The position numbers and the translations under genes are program-made. Source: Niastella sp. (GTDB taxonomy: Bacteria; Bacteroidota; Bacteroidia; Chitinophagales; Chitinophagaceae). Taken from it: DNA of 43,047 bases. The DNA lies in the NCBI GenBank assembly GCA_017744515.1, contig JAGIBF010000070.1:1-43047 (forward strand), written 5' to 3'. Of this stretch, positions 9,606 to 18,168 are shown piece after piece. How positions within the stretch are numbered: the stretch's first letter is position 1; each line of letters opens with the position of its first letter. The notes under the pieces were generated by a model that worked only from the letters and a program-made list of their open reading frames with translations, was not told the origin of the DNA and made no database searches.

Positions 9606-9788
9606 TTTCGGGTTCCGGGTTTAGTGTTTTGGGTTGCTGCCGCACTTGAGCAAACCATAAATTAAAGTAACCGGTTGCCTGTGCAAGATACAAAGTCCAC
9701 AACGGATGGCAGACAAGAACTTGTTTATTAACCAGCTTGTTACATCTGAGAACCCGAAACTCCAAACTTTAAACCCGGAACATGTAAC
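9606..9788. repeat. REP-like intergenic palindromic unit 1
   Basis: The left arm (9606-9636) contains TTCCGGGTTTAGTGTTTTGG. The right arm (9751-9788) contains AACCCGAAACTCC and AAACCCGGAACATGTAAC. The arms are approximate reverse complements. The same sequence family recurs at 12264-12359. It fills most of the 264-nt gap before the ABC permease gene. Confidence 0.6.
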
Positions 9789-9860
9789 ATTTCTCATTTC
9801 CTGCAGACCAATCAAATAATTAAACCATTACTGTTGAACAGGAAATCTTAAATTTGATTC

Positions 9861-11111
9861 ATGCGTCGCATTTTTGAAATACTGGGCAGTAGCCTTAACC
9901 TTACCTGGCAGGAGTTCAGATCGCACAAGGTCCGCACATTGCTCTCCCTGAGCGGCGTGGCATTCGGCATTTTCTGTATCATCAGTGTGCTGGCTGCGGT
10001 CAATAGCCTGGAATACGCCATACAGAAAGATATCAAGTCACTTGGTTCGAACACTGTATATATAGACAAATGGGAATATGCCGATGGCGGCAATGATTAC
10101 CCCTGGTGGAAATACGTAAAACGCCCTAATCCTTCCTACGATGAGATGGCGATGCTGAAGAAAAAAGTACCTGCCGCTTCCAATGTTGCTTTCAATATTA
10201 ATACAACCAATTCTGTAGAGTTCGGTAGCAATAGTATTTCCGGCGTTCAATATTATGGGATATCTGAAGAATTTTCCAACATACAGCCGATAGAGATTCA
10301 GGTAGGGCGCTACCTGCAGCAGTCTGATTTCGATAATGGATCCAATGCTATCGTTATGGGCTATGAAGTTGCCCTGAATCTTTTTGGCAATGCTGAAAAA
10401 GCGGTGGGGCAACTTGTAAAGCTGAAGGAAGGTAAAAGGGCGCTGGTTGCAGGCCTGATCAAAAAGAAAGGAAAGAGCATCATCGATGCATGGGATTATG
10501 ACAATTGTATCATCCTTTCTGTGGCCTATATGAGACAAATGGTGCGCGAGAAGAACAGCAACCCCGTCATCATGGTACAGGGAAAAGAAACGGTCCCCAT
10601 GGCTCAGTTGAAGGATGAGCTGGCTGGCGCCATGCGCTCCATCCGTAAGCTGAAACCCACCCAGGAAAATGACTTTTCATTAAACGATATTGATGCTTTC
10701 AGCAGCGCGGTGAGCGATGTCTTTGGCAGTGTTAACGTGGGCGGGTGGGCCATCGCTGCCCTTTCGCTGGTAGTGGGCATGTTTGGTGTGGCCAATATCA
10801 TGTTTGTGACCGTGCGTGAACGTACCCCGCAAATAGGTCTGAAAAAAGCCATCGGCGCCAAAAGTTCCACCATACTTACCGAATTCCTGCTCGAAAGCGC
10901 CTTCCTCTGTATCATGGGAGGGTTGTTGGGCTTATCAGGCGTATTCATTCTCACGCTCATCTCTTCTGCTTTGGGCTTTACGATCTTCATTGCGCCCAGC
11001 ATTCTGTTGCTGGCCGTCACCATCTGTGTCGTTGTAGGCGTATTGGCAGGTATCATCCCCGCCTCTATTGCAGCCAGGATGAACCCGGTTGTGGCGATCA
11101 GGTCGAAGTAG
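9861..11111 (+). CDS. ABC transporter permease, MacB/FtsX type
   Basis: This 416-residue protein shows the MacB-type layout. An N-terminal segment (LTWQEFRSHKVRTLLSLSGVAFGIFCIISVLAAV) gives the first membrane helix near residues 27-48. A periplasmic MacB_PCD-like region with LGSNTVYIDKW follows, then a FtsX-like C-terminal domain with three helices near 290-410. VREREPQIGLKKAIGAK-like VRERTPQIGLKKAIGAKSS and the final AARMNPVVAIRSK are hallmark motifs. It should work with a separate ATPase to move lipoproteins, peptides or drugs, or to transmit force. No ATPase gene is adjacent. Confidence 0.9.
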   Translation: MRRIFEILGSSLNLTWQEFRSHKVRTLLSLSGVAFGIFCIISVLAAVNSLEYAIQKDIKSLGSNTVYIDKWEYADGGNDYPWWKYVKRPNPSYDEMAMLKKKVPAASNVAFNINTTNSVEFGSNSISGVQYYGISEEFSNIQPIEIQVGRYLQQSDFDNGSNAIVMGYEVALNLFGNAEKAVGQLVKLKEGKRALVAGLIKKKGKSIIDAWDYDNCIILSVAYMRQMVREKNSNPVIMVQGKETVPMAQLKDELAGAMRSIRKLKPTQENDFSLNDIDAFSSAVSDVFGSVNVGGWAIAALSLVVGMFGVANIMFVTVRERTPQIGLKKAIGAKSSTILTEFLLESAFLCIMGGLLGLSGVFILTLISSALGFTIFIAPSILLLAVTICVVVGVLAGIIPASIAARMNPVVAIRSK

Positions 11112-11158
11112 GTTGGTAAGTCAACAAGTTGAAAGTTTGAAAGGGCCTTTCTTTTGAC

Positions 11159-11191
11159 TTGATGACAAGTTGGAAGGCTTGCGTATCTTTG
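11159..11191 (+). promoter_or_regulatory. Candidate promoter of tsaD
   Basis: TATCTTTG (11184-11191) matches the TAnnTTTG -7 box, with a TTG 22 nt upstream (11159-11161). It lies 44 nt before the tsaD start. The flanks contain several short CAAGTTG/CAACTTG inverted repeats. Confidence 0.5.
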
Positions 11192-11234
11192 CAGCCCCTT
11201 ATCAACTTGTCAACATTTAAACTTATCAACTGAT

Positions 11235-12260
11235 TTGTCAACTACAATCCTCGCTATAGAGTCTTCGTGCGATGAAACCTCGGCTTCCGTTTGCCGGGAC
11301 GGCGTTATTTTATCCAATGTAATTGCCAGTCAGAAGGTCCATGAACAATACGGTGGTGTGGTGCCGGAGCTGGCCTCCCGGGCACACATGCAGAACATCG
11401 TGCCGGTGGTAGACAAGGCCCTGCGCGATGCAGGTTGCAGCAAAGAAGAGCTCAGCGCCATTGCCTTCACCCAGGCGCCCGGCCTTATCGGTGCGCTGCT
11501 GGTAGGCGCGCAGTTTGCCAAGTCCCTTTCCCTCGCGCTCGACATCCCGCTGATAGCGGTACACCATATGCAGGCCCACGTACTGGCCAACCTCATACCT
11601 TCCGCTACCAATGGCCAGCCTGATCCCAAACCTTCCTTCCCCTTCCTTTGCCTTACTGTGAGTGGCGGGCACACACAGATCGTGCTGTGCGAATCACCCC
11701 TGAAGATGAAGGTCATTGGGGAAACGATGGACGATGCGGCCGGCGAGGCTTTTGATAAATCGGCCAAGATACTCGGCCTTCCCTACCCCGGCGGCCCGCT
11801 TATCGATAAATATGCCCGCGAGGGAAAACCTGACAGGTTTTCTTTTCCCGAACCCAAGATACCGGAGCTCAACTTCAGCTTCAGCGGCCTTAAAACGGCC
11901 ATTCTTTACTTCCTGCAGGAAAACACGGCTGCCGATCCGCAGTTTGTAGAAAAGAACCTGCCGGATATCTGCGCCTCCATCCAGTACCGCATCATCACCA
12001 TCCTGATGAACAAACTCAAAAAGGCAGCGATCCAAACGGGCGTAAAAGATATCTGTATTGCCGGTGGCGTATCGGCCAACAGCGGCCTGCGCACCACACT
12101 GGTAGAATGGGGAAAGCAATTCAAGTGGAATACTTTCATTCCCGCCTTCCAGTACTGTACCGACAATGCCGCCATGATTGCCATGACGGCTTATTTCAAG
12201 TACCAGGCCGGCGACTTCAGCGACCTCCGTGTAGAGCCTACAGCCCGGGCGGAGTGGTAA
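11235..12260 (+). CDS. tsaD: tRNA N6-threonylcarbamoyladenosine transferase TsaD
   Basis: This 341-residue Kae1/TsaD protein begins STTILAIESSCDETSASV, the nucleotide-binding loop of the ASKHA fold. The metal-binding HHMQAH, the SGGHTQ loop, GEAFDKSAKILGLPYPGGP and IAGGVSANSGLR are all present. It transfers the threonylcarbamoyl group to A37 of ANN-reading tRNAs, with TsaB and TsaE encoded elsewhere. The start is a TTG at 11235, because the conserved N-terminus begins there and no in-frame ATG precedes it closely. Confidence 0.96.
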   Translation: MSTTILAIESSCDETSASVCRDGVILSNVIASQKVHEQYGGVVPELASRAHMQNIVPVVDKALRDAGCSKEELSAIAFTQAPGLIGALLVGAQFAKSLSLALDIPLIAVHHMQAHVLANLIPSATNGQPDPKPSFPFLCLTVSGGHTQIVLCESPLKMKVIGETMDDAAGEAFDKSAKILGLPYPGGPLIDKYAREGKPDRFSFPEPKIPELNFSFSGLKTAILYFLQENTAADPQFVEKNLPDICASIQYRIITILMNKLKKAAIQTGVKDICIAGGVSANSGLRTTLVEWGKQFKWNTFIPAFQYCTDNAAMIAMTAYFKYQAGDFSDLRVEPTARAEW

Positions 12261-12263
12261 GAG

Positions 12264-12359
12264 GGTTACGGGTTTGGAGTTTCGGGTTTAGCATTCTTAG
12301 ATTCAATCATGCAAACAGTGGCTGCAACACGTAACCCGAAACATTAAACCCGAAACTGC
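12264..12359. repeat. REP-like intergenic palindromic unit 2
   Basis: The left arm (12264-12296) includes GTTTGGAGTTTCGGGTTTAG. The right arm (12331-12359) includes GTAACCCGAAACATTAAACC. They are approximate reverse complements and closely match the unit at 9606-9788. Confidence 0.6.
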
Positions 12360-12432
12360 TTTAAGTACATTTACTGATGTCGTAATTCACATATGGGTTT
12401 ACCTTTATGCTTTGAACCTGTATCGAGTGCCT

Positions 12433-13146
12433 ATGGCCAATAGCTACTTCCAGTTTAAACAGTTTACCATTCACCAGGATCAATGTGCCATGAAAGTGTG
12501 CACAGATGCCTGTATTCTGGGCGCCTGGTTTGCCGCCAAGATACCCGACTATTACAACATCCTCGACATTGGTAGTGGAACGGGCTTATTGATGATGATG
12601 CTGGCGCAGCAATCCGAAGCAGAGATACACGGCATCGAGATAGACCTCGCAGCTTTTAAACAACTCAAAGAAAACGTAGGGCAGAACGGCTGGAAAGAAC
12701 GGCTGCGCGTATTTCCCGGTGATGCGCGTACGTACTCCTTTCCGCGGAAGTATAATTTCATCATCAGCAATCCACCTTTCTTTGAAAATGACCTGCCCTC
12801 CGATGCAGATGCAGAACAGGTGGCCAAGCACAGCAAGATGCTGAAGCTGGAAGAGTTGGTACAAGCCATCGACGATAACCTCGATGGCCAGGGCAGCTTT
12901 GGTGTGCTGCTCCCCTATCACCGCTGGAGCTACTTTCATGAACTGGCTACCCGCCAGGGGTTTCATCTTGTAGAGAACCTGCACGTCAAACAAACACCCC
13001 GGCATGATTTCTTTCGCTCTATCTTACAATACAGCCGCCACAAAGAAAACTTTGTATCTGCCAATGAACTGACCATTCAAAAAGAAGAAGGCGGATATAC
13101 AGAGGACTTTGTAGAGCTATTGAAAAATTATTACCTATACTTATAA
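12433..13146 (+). CDS. trmN6: tRNA1(Val) A37 N6-methyltransferase (TrmN6/YfiC type)
   Basis: This 237-residue Rossmann-fold methyltransferase is started at ATG 12433 (MANSYFQFKQFTIHQDQCAM), because the family begins with this F-x-F-K-x-F segment; a TTG lies upstream. Motif I is ILDIGSGTGLLMMMLAQQ and the adenine-specific motif IV is IISNPPFFEND. MKVCTDACILGAW is typical of YfiC-like enzymes. By family it makes m6A37 in tRNA1(Val); YfiC-like proteins outside proteobacteria are rarely tested, so the exact tRNA is inferred. It ends at a hairpin shared with the convergent gene. Confidence 0.88.
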   Translation: MANSYFQFKQFTIHQDQCAMKVCTDACILGAWFAAKIPDYYNILDIGSGTGLLMMMLAQQSEAEIHGIEIDLAAFKQLKENVGQNGWKERLRVFPGDARTYSFPRKYNFIISNPPFFENDLPSDADAEQVAKHSKMLKLEELVQAIDDNLDGQGSFGVLLPYHRWSYFHELATRQGFHLVENLHVKQTPRHDFFRSILQYSRHKENFVSANELTIQKEEGGYTEDFVELLKNYYLYL

Positions 13147-13159
13147 AGGGAAGTAAGAG

Positions 13160-13194
13160 GTAAGAAGCAGGATTTCATACCTCCTGCTTCTTAC
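13160..13194. terminator. Hairpin between convergent genes
   Basis: GTAAGAAGCAGG (13160-13171) pairs perfectly with CCTGCTTCTTAC (13183-13194). It sits in the 56-nt gap between two convergent stop codons and could terminate both transcripts. There is no strong T tract. Confidence 0.55.
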
Positions 13195-13202
13195 TTCGGG
13201 CT

Positions 13203-14405
13203 TTATCGCCCCGCATACTCAGCCAGGTAGTCAAAATGTTTCGTGAGCCTGCCTTTATCAAGCATGGTAGCCCTGCGTATCACATCCGATGATTGATCCT
13301 TCAATAAGTCTTCAAGAATGTATTTGATCAATTGCTCGCCGAAATAACGGCTGGCATCACGCGGCAGTTCATTGGGCAGGTTGCCTACGGCCATTACATC
13401 GATGCTGCCGGGAAGATAAGGAGCCGTCTTCTGTCCGGTAATGCGGTCTACGCCATACACCGGATCTGCGATCGTTTGATCACCGAGGTTGATAGGCACA
13501 GAGCCGTACGCATCATCGGTAATGTCGGCAATGGTCTTGATGCGGAAGGCGGCATCCTGTATATCGGACGTTTCAAACAGGCGGGGAATGGTCTTGTCCC
13601 AATAAATACCATTCATCAGCACATCCGTTTGATGAGCATACGGCAGGAATTTGCCTACGTACTCCCCGGGCTGTTCATGAAAGTGAGTCCGGTTATAATG
13701 ACCACTGGAGCGATGCTGGTACAGGTCGGCGCCTTTGAGCTGTGTATATACAGGGTAGGTAAATTGCTTTTGCAGGTATTCATCCGGCTCTACTTCATGC
13801 ACCCCCATCAGGTTCATGATCTCGAGGATACCATGCGCCACTCTCCCACTGCCGGTAACGGCGATCTTGATAGCCGGAATGCGCAAGCCAAAATAAGTAT
13901 GGATGAGCTCATGAAAACTTTTTTGTTCAAACACCCGCACCAGGTCATAAGCGCCGGAGCGTTTGCCCCAGGCCATCATGCCATTGTGGGCGCCCACCAC
14001 ACCGGCAAAGAAACCAAAACCGATGATGCGCTGGCCGTCCTCGTGTTCCAGACACTCATAGTCGATGAGCGTGATCTGCCGCTCGATCATGGTGTGGAAT
14101 AGCTTTTGGTTGTAGGGTTGCTTTTTGCGGGTATGGGAAAAGAACAGGTAGGTTTTGCCGGGTATCAGCTTATCGACCGGCACTTCTTTGATGCCAAAGA
14201 GAATGTCGCAATCATTCACTTCCTCCTGCACCGTTACGCCGGCCAGTTGGTATTCCTTGTCAGAAAAGCAGCGGGTTGGCGACGACTGTACTACGATCTG
14301 CACCTCCTGCGCGTTCTTATGGATCCATTTACATTGGGCCGGAGTGAGCGCTACGCGGTTGTCTGAAGGTGTTTTTCCTTCCCGGATCAATCCTATTCTG
14401 ATCAT
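13203..14405 (-). CDS. Alanine dehydrogenase / saccharopine dehydrogenase-like oxidoreductase
   Basis: This 400-residue protein is started at ATG 14405, where the conserved MIRIGLIREGKTPSDNRVALTP begins; an upstream in-frame ATG at 14450 is less likely. The N-terminal part is an AlaDh/PNT-like domain (TYLFFSHTRKKQPYNQ, LIDYECLE). The NAD-binding loop is KIAVTGSGRVAHGILEIMN. The overall pattern fits the lysine-forming saccharopine dehydrogenase-like group often annotated in Bacteroidota. Substrate is not certain; its neighbours give no pathway clue. Confidence 0.75.
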   Translation of the reverse strand: MIRIGLIREGKTPSDNRVALTPAQCKWIHKNAQEVQIVVQSSPTRCFSDKEYQLAGVTVQEEVNDCDILFGIKEVPVDKLIPGKTYLFFSHTRKKQPYNQKLFHTMIERQITLIDYECLEHEDGQRIIGFGFFAGVVGAHNGMMAWGKRSGAYDLVRVFEQKSFHELIHTYFGLRIPAIKIAVTGSGRVAHGILEIMNLMGVHEVEPDEYLQKQFTYPVYTQLKGADLYQHRSSGHYNRTHFHEQPGEYVGKFLPYAHQTDVLMNGIYWDKTIPRLFETSDIQDAAFRIKTIADITDDAYGSVPINLGDQTIADPVYGVDRITGQKTAPYLPGSIDVMAVGNLPNELPRDASRYFGEQLIKYILEDLLKDQSSDVIRRATMLDKGRLTKHFDYLAEYAGR

Positions 14406-14441
14406 ATTCGTATCTTTGCCGTGATCTACAAATGTAATGCT

Positions 14442-14507
14442 ATGTGGCAAAAAGTATGGAATATCGTGCGCAAGATCTTACTGCCTAAAAAAAGCTGCTG
14501 TAAGTAG
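14442..14507 (+). CDS. Possible 21-residue peptide gene
   Basis: ATG at 14442 opens a short frame whose product begins MWQKVWNIVRKILLPKK and ends SCCK. The peptide is cationic and amphipathic, with a double cysteine near the C-terminus. A TATCTTTG box (14411-14418), matching the -7 consensus, lies 23 nt upstream, though no good -33 element is seen. It would be divergent from the dehydrogenase gene. A frame this short can occur by chance. Confidence 0.35.
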   Translation: MWQKVWNIVRKILLPKKSCCK

Positions 14508-14524
14508 TTGCGCTTACCGCCCTG

Positions 14525-14557
14525 AACGGTTCAATTGATTTTTACCCCGCTTCAGTT
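14525..14557 (+). repeat. 33-nt direct repeat, copy 1 (upstream of globin gene)
   Basis: AACGGTTCA, 11 variable bases, then CCCCGCTTCAGTT. The same layout occurs at 15055-15087. It ends 66 nt before the globin ATG, so it may be a regulatory site. Confidence 0.6.
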
Positions 14558-14623
14558 ACTTTCTTCCTTTTTGGTTGTCTGCTTTACCGCATCTTTAGCG
14601 CCATAGCAATATTCAATACGCTT

Positions 14624-15043
14624 ATGGAGCTAACCCGTGAACAGGTGATGGTGATCAAAAAGACCTGGGCAATCTTCCGTGATATGGAGCCCAGGCTGGT
14701 ATGTGATGTGTTCTATGGAAAATTGTTTTACGACAATCCGCCACTGCGCAAGCTGTTTCCCGCCGAAATGGATGAACAATATGCGAAGCTGATCAACATG
14801 CTCAACAGGGTCGTGGCGCGGCTCGATCAGCTGGACAGCATGACGGCCGAGCTGCAAGCCATGGGCAAAAGACATGCTGCCTATGGCGTGCGGCGCGAGT
14901 TGTATGGCCCGGTTGGTATAGCCTTATTGTGGACTTTGCAACAAGGGCTGGGCGCTGACTGGAACAATGAAACGAAGCTGGCCTGGCAAACCTGCTACGC
15001 TAAAATTGCCACCATTATGCAGGAGGCGGCCCAAACGCCTTAA
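14624..15043 (+). CDS. Single-domain globin
   Basis: This 139-residue protein fits a single-domain haemoglobin related to flavohaemoglobin/neuroglobin types. Landmarks are the opening LTREQVMVIKKTWAIF, LFPAEM with Phe45 at the CD1 position, and KRHAAYGVR with His84 as probable proximal haem ligand. YGPVGIALLWTLQQGLGADWNNE follows, typical of the G helix. It probably binds O2 or NO. No reductase domain is fused. It carries upstream the same 33-nt element as the sensor kinase downstream, suggesting shared control. Confidence 0.88.
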   Translation: MELTREQVMVIKKTWAIFRDMEPRLVCDVFYGKLFYDNPPLRKLFPAEMDEQYAKLINMLNRVVARLDQLDSMTAELQAMGKRHAAYGVRRELYGPVGIALLWTLQQGLGADWNNETKLAWQTCYAKIATIMQEAAQTP

Positions 15044-15054
15044 CGATCCTTTTA

Positions 15055-15087
15055 AACGGTTCATGGGTATTTTGCCCCGCTTCGGTT
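15055..15087 (+). repeat. 33-nt direct repeat, copy 2 (upstream of sensor kinase)
   Basis: AACGGTTCA, 11 variable bases, then CCCCGCTTCGGTT. It matches 14525-14557 in 21 of the 22 conserved end positions and in total length. It ends 45 nt before the kinase ATG. Confidence 0.6.
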
Positions 15088-15132
15088 GAAATAATTGGGC
15101 GCGCCCGCCGTAATGTTTAATTTGAAGCCATC

Positions 15133-18100
15133 ATGAGACCGGTCTTATTGGTAATTCTTCTTGCTGTGCAATGTATGATATGTTTGGCGCAACCCGCTTC
15201 TTACAACTTCCGCAGGGTGACGCTGAAAGACGGCCTCAGCGATGCGGTGGTCAATTCCATTACGCGGGACAAGGTTGGCTATATCTGGCTGGGCACACAA
15301 AGCGGCCTCAACCGCTACGATGGCCACCGGGTGACCAGCTATATTCATAATCCCAAAGACAGCTTTTCGGTTCCCCCTGATTTTGTACGCACCCTGTTTT
15401 GCGATGATGGCGGTAATCTGTGGTTTGGTTATGCACAAGGGCTGTACCGGTATGATTATGCCAGGTGCCGGTTTGAAAAGATACCTGCTGTGAGCAATGT
15501 GTCGGTAAACGAGATCAGGCAAGCTGGTAAAGACACATTATGTCTGCTTACTTCGAAAGGGATTGCGCTTTTCGATACGCGCCGCCTGCAGGTAAGCTAT
15601 GCCGATACTGCGGCTACAGAAGCCTGGGTACACAACCCGCTATATGAAGGATGGGTGTGCCAATCGGTGGCCTATGTGGCTACTTCCGAAGGGATCGGTG
15701 TATATGATCTTCACTCCAAACAATCGCGGATATTGCCCGTGAAGCCGGGCGTTAAAACACCGGTAATGCGGGTTGTCATCGACAGCAGCGGCACGCTATG
15801 GGCCACTGCGTATGATAAAGGTGCTATCCTGTTTAAAGGCAGGAATAACAATACTTCGTTTGAAGAGATCACTACATACCGGTACAGTAAGCTGGGCACC
15901 ACCTATGATATTTTCATGGACCTGTATGTGGACCCGCGCAACCGCCTTTGGGCAGCTACCAATGGAAAAGGTATTTTATCCATCAATACGCAGGACAATT
16001 CCTGGTTCGCTTTGGCCAACGATTTTCGTCTGCCCAATAGTTTGCAGGAAGATCATATCAACCGCATCTACATGGATAAGCAGGGCTTCATGTGGCTGGG
16101 TACAGAAGGTTCGGGCGCTGCTTACTTTCAGCCCGACTATAATCTCTTCAGCATCCTGCTACCCGAACGGGTAAAATACATGCGGCCTCATATCTGGTTC
16201 AGGGCTATCGCGGAAGACAAAGCCGGTAACCTATGGATGGGTGCTGGCATTGGCCTTGTGAAGCAAGCTGCCAACAATGGTACTTCGGTGCTGTATGCAC
16301 GGAATGAATTGGCCGGTAATAATATCTTGCATTCCAATTCCATCCGGTCGTTGCTATGCGATACCGATAATAATATCTGGATAGGAACTGCTTCGGGTTT
16401 CAACTTATACAACTCCAAAACCGGACGTATAGAATCTCTCGATGAAAAGGATTCGCTGCCACGTGGTTTTGGCTGGACCTTACTGCAGGATGCCGACGAA
16501 ACCATCTGGGCAGGCAGCAGCTGGGGATTGTATTATAAAAAGAAAGGCGACAAACGGTTTTCTTCCTTGCGCCAGCATCCCGTGTTGCATCCTTATGCGC
16601 GCTACAACACGCGCTTGTTGCTGAAAGACACTCAGGACAACTTATGGGTGGGGTTCAATGGGCGTGGATTGCTGCGTTATAATGAAGCCACCAAACAAGC
16701 GACCTGGTGGGAACAGGCGGGGCAAAAGGACGATCCCATTGGCAATATCATTACTTCCATAGCAGAAGACAAAAAAGGCATCATCTGGGTGAGCAGTTAT
16801 CACGGCATCGCAGCCTATGACCATCGTACCAATACATTTACTTCTTATAAAGATTTACAGGCGATGGGCTCCTTACAGATTTCTGGCCTGCAGGTAGACG
16901 ATGCCGACAGGTTGTGGTTGTCTTCCGTGAAAGGCCTGCTGATGCTGGACAAGAACAGGAAGGTATTCAAGAAGTTCGGTACGCAGGATGGTCTGTCCGA
17001 TATGCAGTTCAGTGACCAGGTTGCTTTCCGGCTGCAAGATGGACGATTTGTGTATCCCACGTATGACGGGTTTGTGGCTTTCGATCCTTTGAAGTATGAA
17101 GAGAAAGACCATTCAGGCGATATCATCATTTCTTCCTTTGTGATCAGGGATGATGCGGGCACTACCCTTTCGGGGCTTAACTGTGGCGATACCATGCAAC
17201 TGACGCCATCGCAGAATTTCTTCAATATAGAACTTACTGCCTTCAACTATTCGAACCCGGAAGAGACATGGTATGCTTACAAACTGGACGGTTTCGATAA
17301 GGACTGGACGTATACGCGCAACCGGATCGCCAATTATACCAATGTGCCCGGTGGCGATTATGTGTTCCGCTATAAAGCTTCTTCCGATCCCGGCGACTGG
17401 AACAAAGAGGAAAAGACGCTGTCGATCCATGTGGCCACTGTGTTTTATAAGACGCGCAGCTTCCTGGTGATGGCAGGCCTGCTGTTGGTAGTGGTGTTGT
17501 GGCTGCTGTACCGCTATAAAACAGCGCAGCGGGAAAAGTGGATGCGATTGGAAAACAAAGCGCAGCGGCTGGAAAAGGAGAAAGCGCAGGTGTTGTATGA
17601 AAACCTGAAGCAGCAGCTGAACCCGCACTTTCTATTCAACTCGCTCACTTCGCTCGGCGGCCTCATCCGTACCAACAGTGCGGTGGCCGGCAGTTTCCTG
17701 GACAGCCTCAGTAAAACATACCGGTATATCCTCAAGAGCAGTGACCACGAAACGGTGACGCTGGAAGAAGAGATCAAGTTTGCCCACTCCTATATCCGCC
17801 TGCAGCAAACGCGCTTTACCAAAGGGCTGGAGATCAACATCAACGTGGCGCCGGAGATGCTGCAACGCAAGATCGTGCCGGTGACGCTGCAGAACATGAT
17901 CGAGAATGCCATCAAGCATAATATCATCGATGAAGAAAGTCCGCTGGTGATCGACATCTATACTGTGCAGGACATGCTGATCGTGCGCAACAACCTGCAG
18001 AAGAAGAACTACGTGGAGACCAGCAATAAGAAAGGGCTGGCCAACCTGCAGTCGCTGTACCGCTACCTCAGCGACCGGCCGGTGGATGTGAACTCGGAAA

Positions 18101-18135
18101 ACGCTTTCTTCCAGGTGACCATTCCGCTGTTGTAA
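15133..18135 (+). CDS. Propeller-type sensor histidine kinase (LytS-like)
   Basis: This 1000-residue protein has a signal peptide (ends CMICLAQ) and then about 700 residues of two-component propeller repeats (GYIWLGTQSGLNRYDG, GNLWFGYAQGLYRYD, GFMWLGTEGSGAAYF, NIWIGTASGFNLY). A Y_Y_Y domain (WYAYKLDGFDKDWTYT) and one membrane helix (VMAGLLLVVVLWLLY) follow. A coiled linker leads to a LytS-type His-kinase domain with LKQQLNPHFLFNSLTSLGG and the ATPase N-box QNMIENAIKHN. It should sense a periplasmic ligand and signal to the LytTR regulator encoded 33 nt downstream. Confidence 0.95.
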   Translation: MRPVLLVILLAVQCMICLAQPASYNFRRVTLKDGLSDAVVNSITRDKVGYIWLGTQSGLNRYDGHRVTSYIHNPKDSFSVPPDFVRTLFCDDGGNLWFGYAQGLYRYDYARCRFEKIPAVSNVSVNEIRQAGKDTLCLLTSKGIALFDTRRLQVSYADTAATEAWVHNPLYEGWVCQSVAYVATSEGIGVYDLHSKQSRILPVKPGVKTPVMRVVIDSSGTLWATAYDKGAILFKGRNNNTSFEEITTYRYSKLGTTYDIFMDLYVDPRNRLWAATNGKGILSINTQDNSWFALANDFRLPNSLQEDHINRIYMDKQGFMWLGTEGSGAAYFQPDYNLFSILLPERVKYMRPHIWFRAIAEDKAGNLWMGAGIGLVKQAANNGTSVLYARNELAGNNILHSNSIRSLLCDTDNNIWIGTASGFNLYNSKTGRIESLDEKDSLPRGFGWTLLQDADETIWAGSSWGLYYKKKGDKRFSSLRQHPVLHPYARYNTRLLLKDTQDNLWVGFNGRGLLRYNEATKQATWWEQAGQKDDPIGNIITSIAEDKKGIIWVSSYHGIAAYDHRTNTFTSYKDLQAMGSLQISGLQVDDADRLWLSSVKGLLMLDKNRKVFKKFGTQDGLSDMQFSDQVAFRLQDGRFVYPTYDGFVAFDPLKYEEKDHSGDIIISSFVIRDDAGTTLSGLNCGDTMQLTPSQNFFNIELTAFNYSNPEETWYAYKLDGFDKDWTYTRNRIANYTNVPGGDYVFRYKASSDPGDWNKEEKTLSIHVATVFYKTRSFLVMAGLLLVVVLWLLYRYKTAQREKWMRLENKAQRLEKEKAQVLYENLKQQLNPHFLFNSLTSLGGLIRTNSAVAGSFLDSLSKTYRYILKSSDHETVTLEEEIKFAHSYIRLQQTRFTKGLEININVAPEMLQRKIVPVTLQNMIENAIKHNIIDEESPLVIDIYTVQDMLIVRNNLQKKNYVETSNKKGLANLQSLYRYLSDRPVDVNSENAFFQVTIPLL

Positions 18136-18168
18136 GCGGCATACTTAAACCCGTAAAATCAAGGCAAC

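Noticed and set aside
13332..14102. A 256-residue open frame antisense to the dehydrogenase gene
   Set aside because: It shadows a gene with a clear NAD-binding motif and has no motif of its own.
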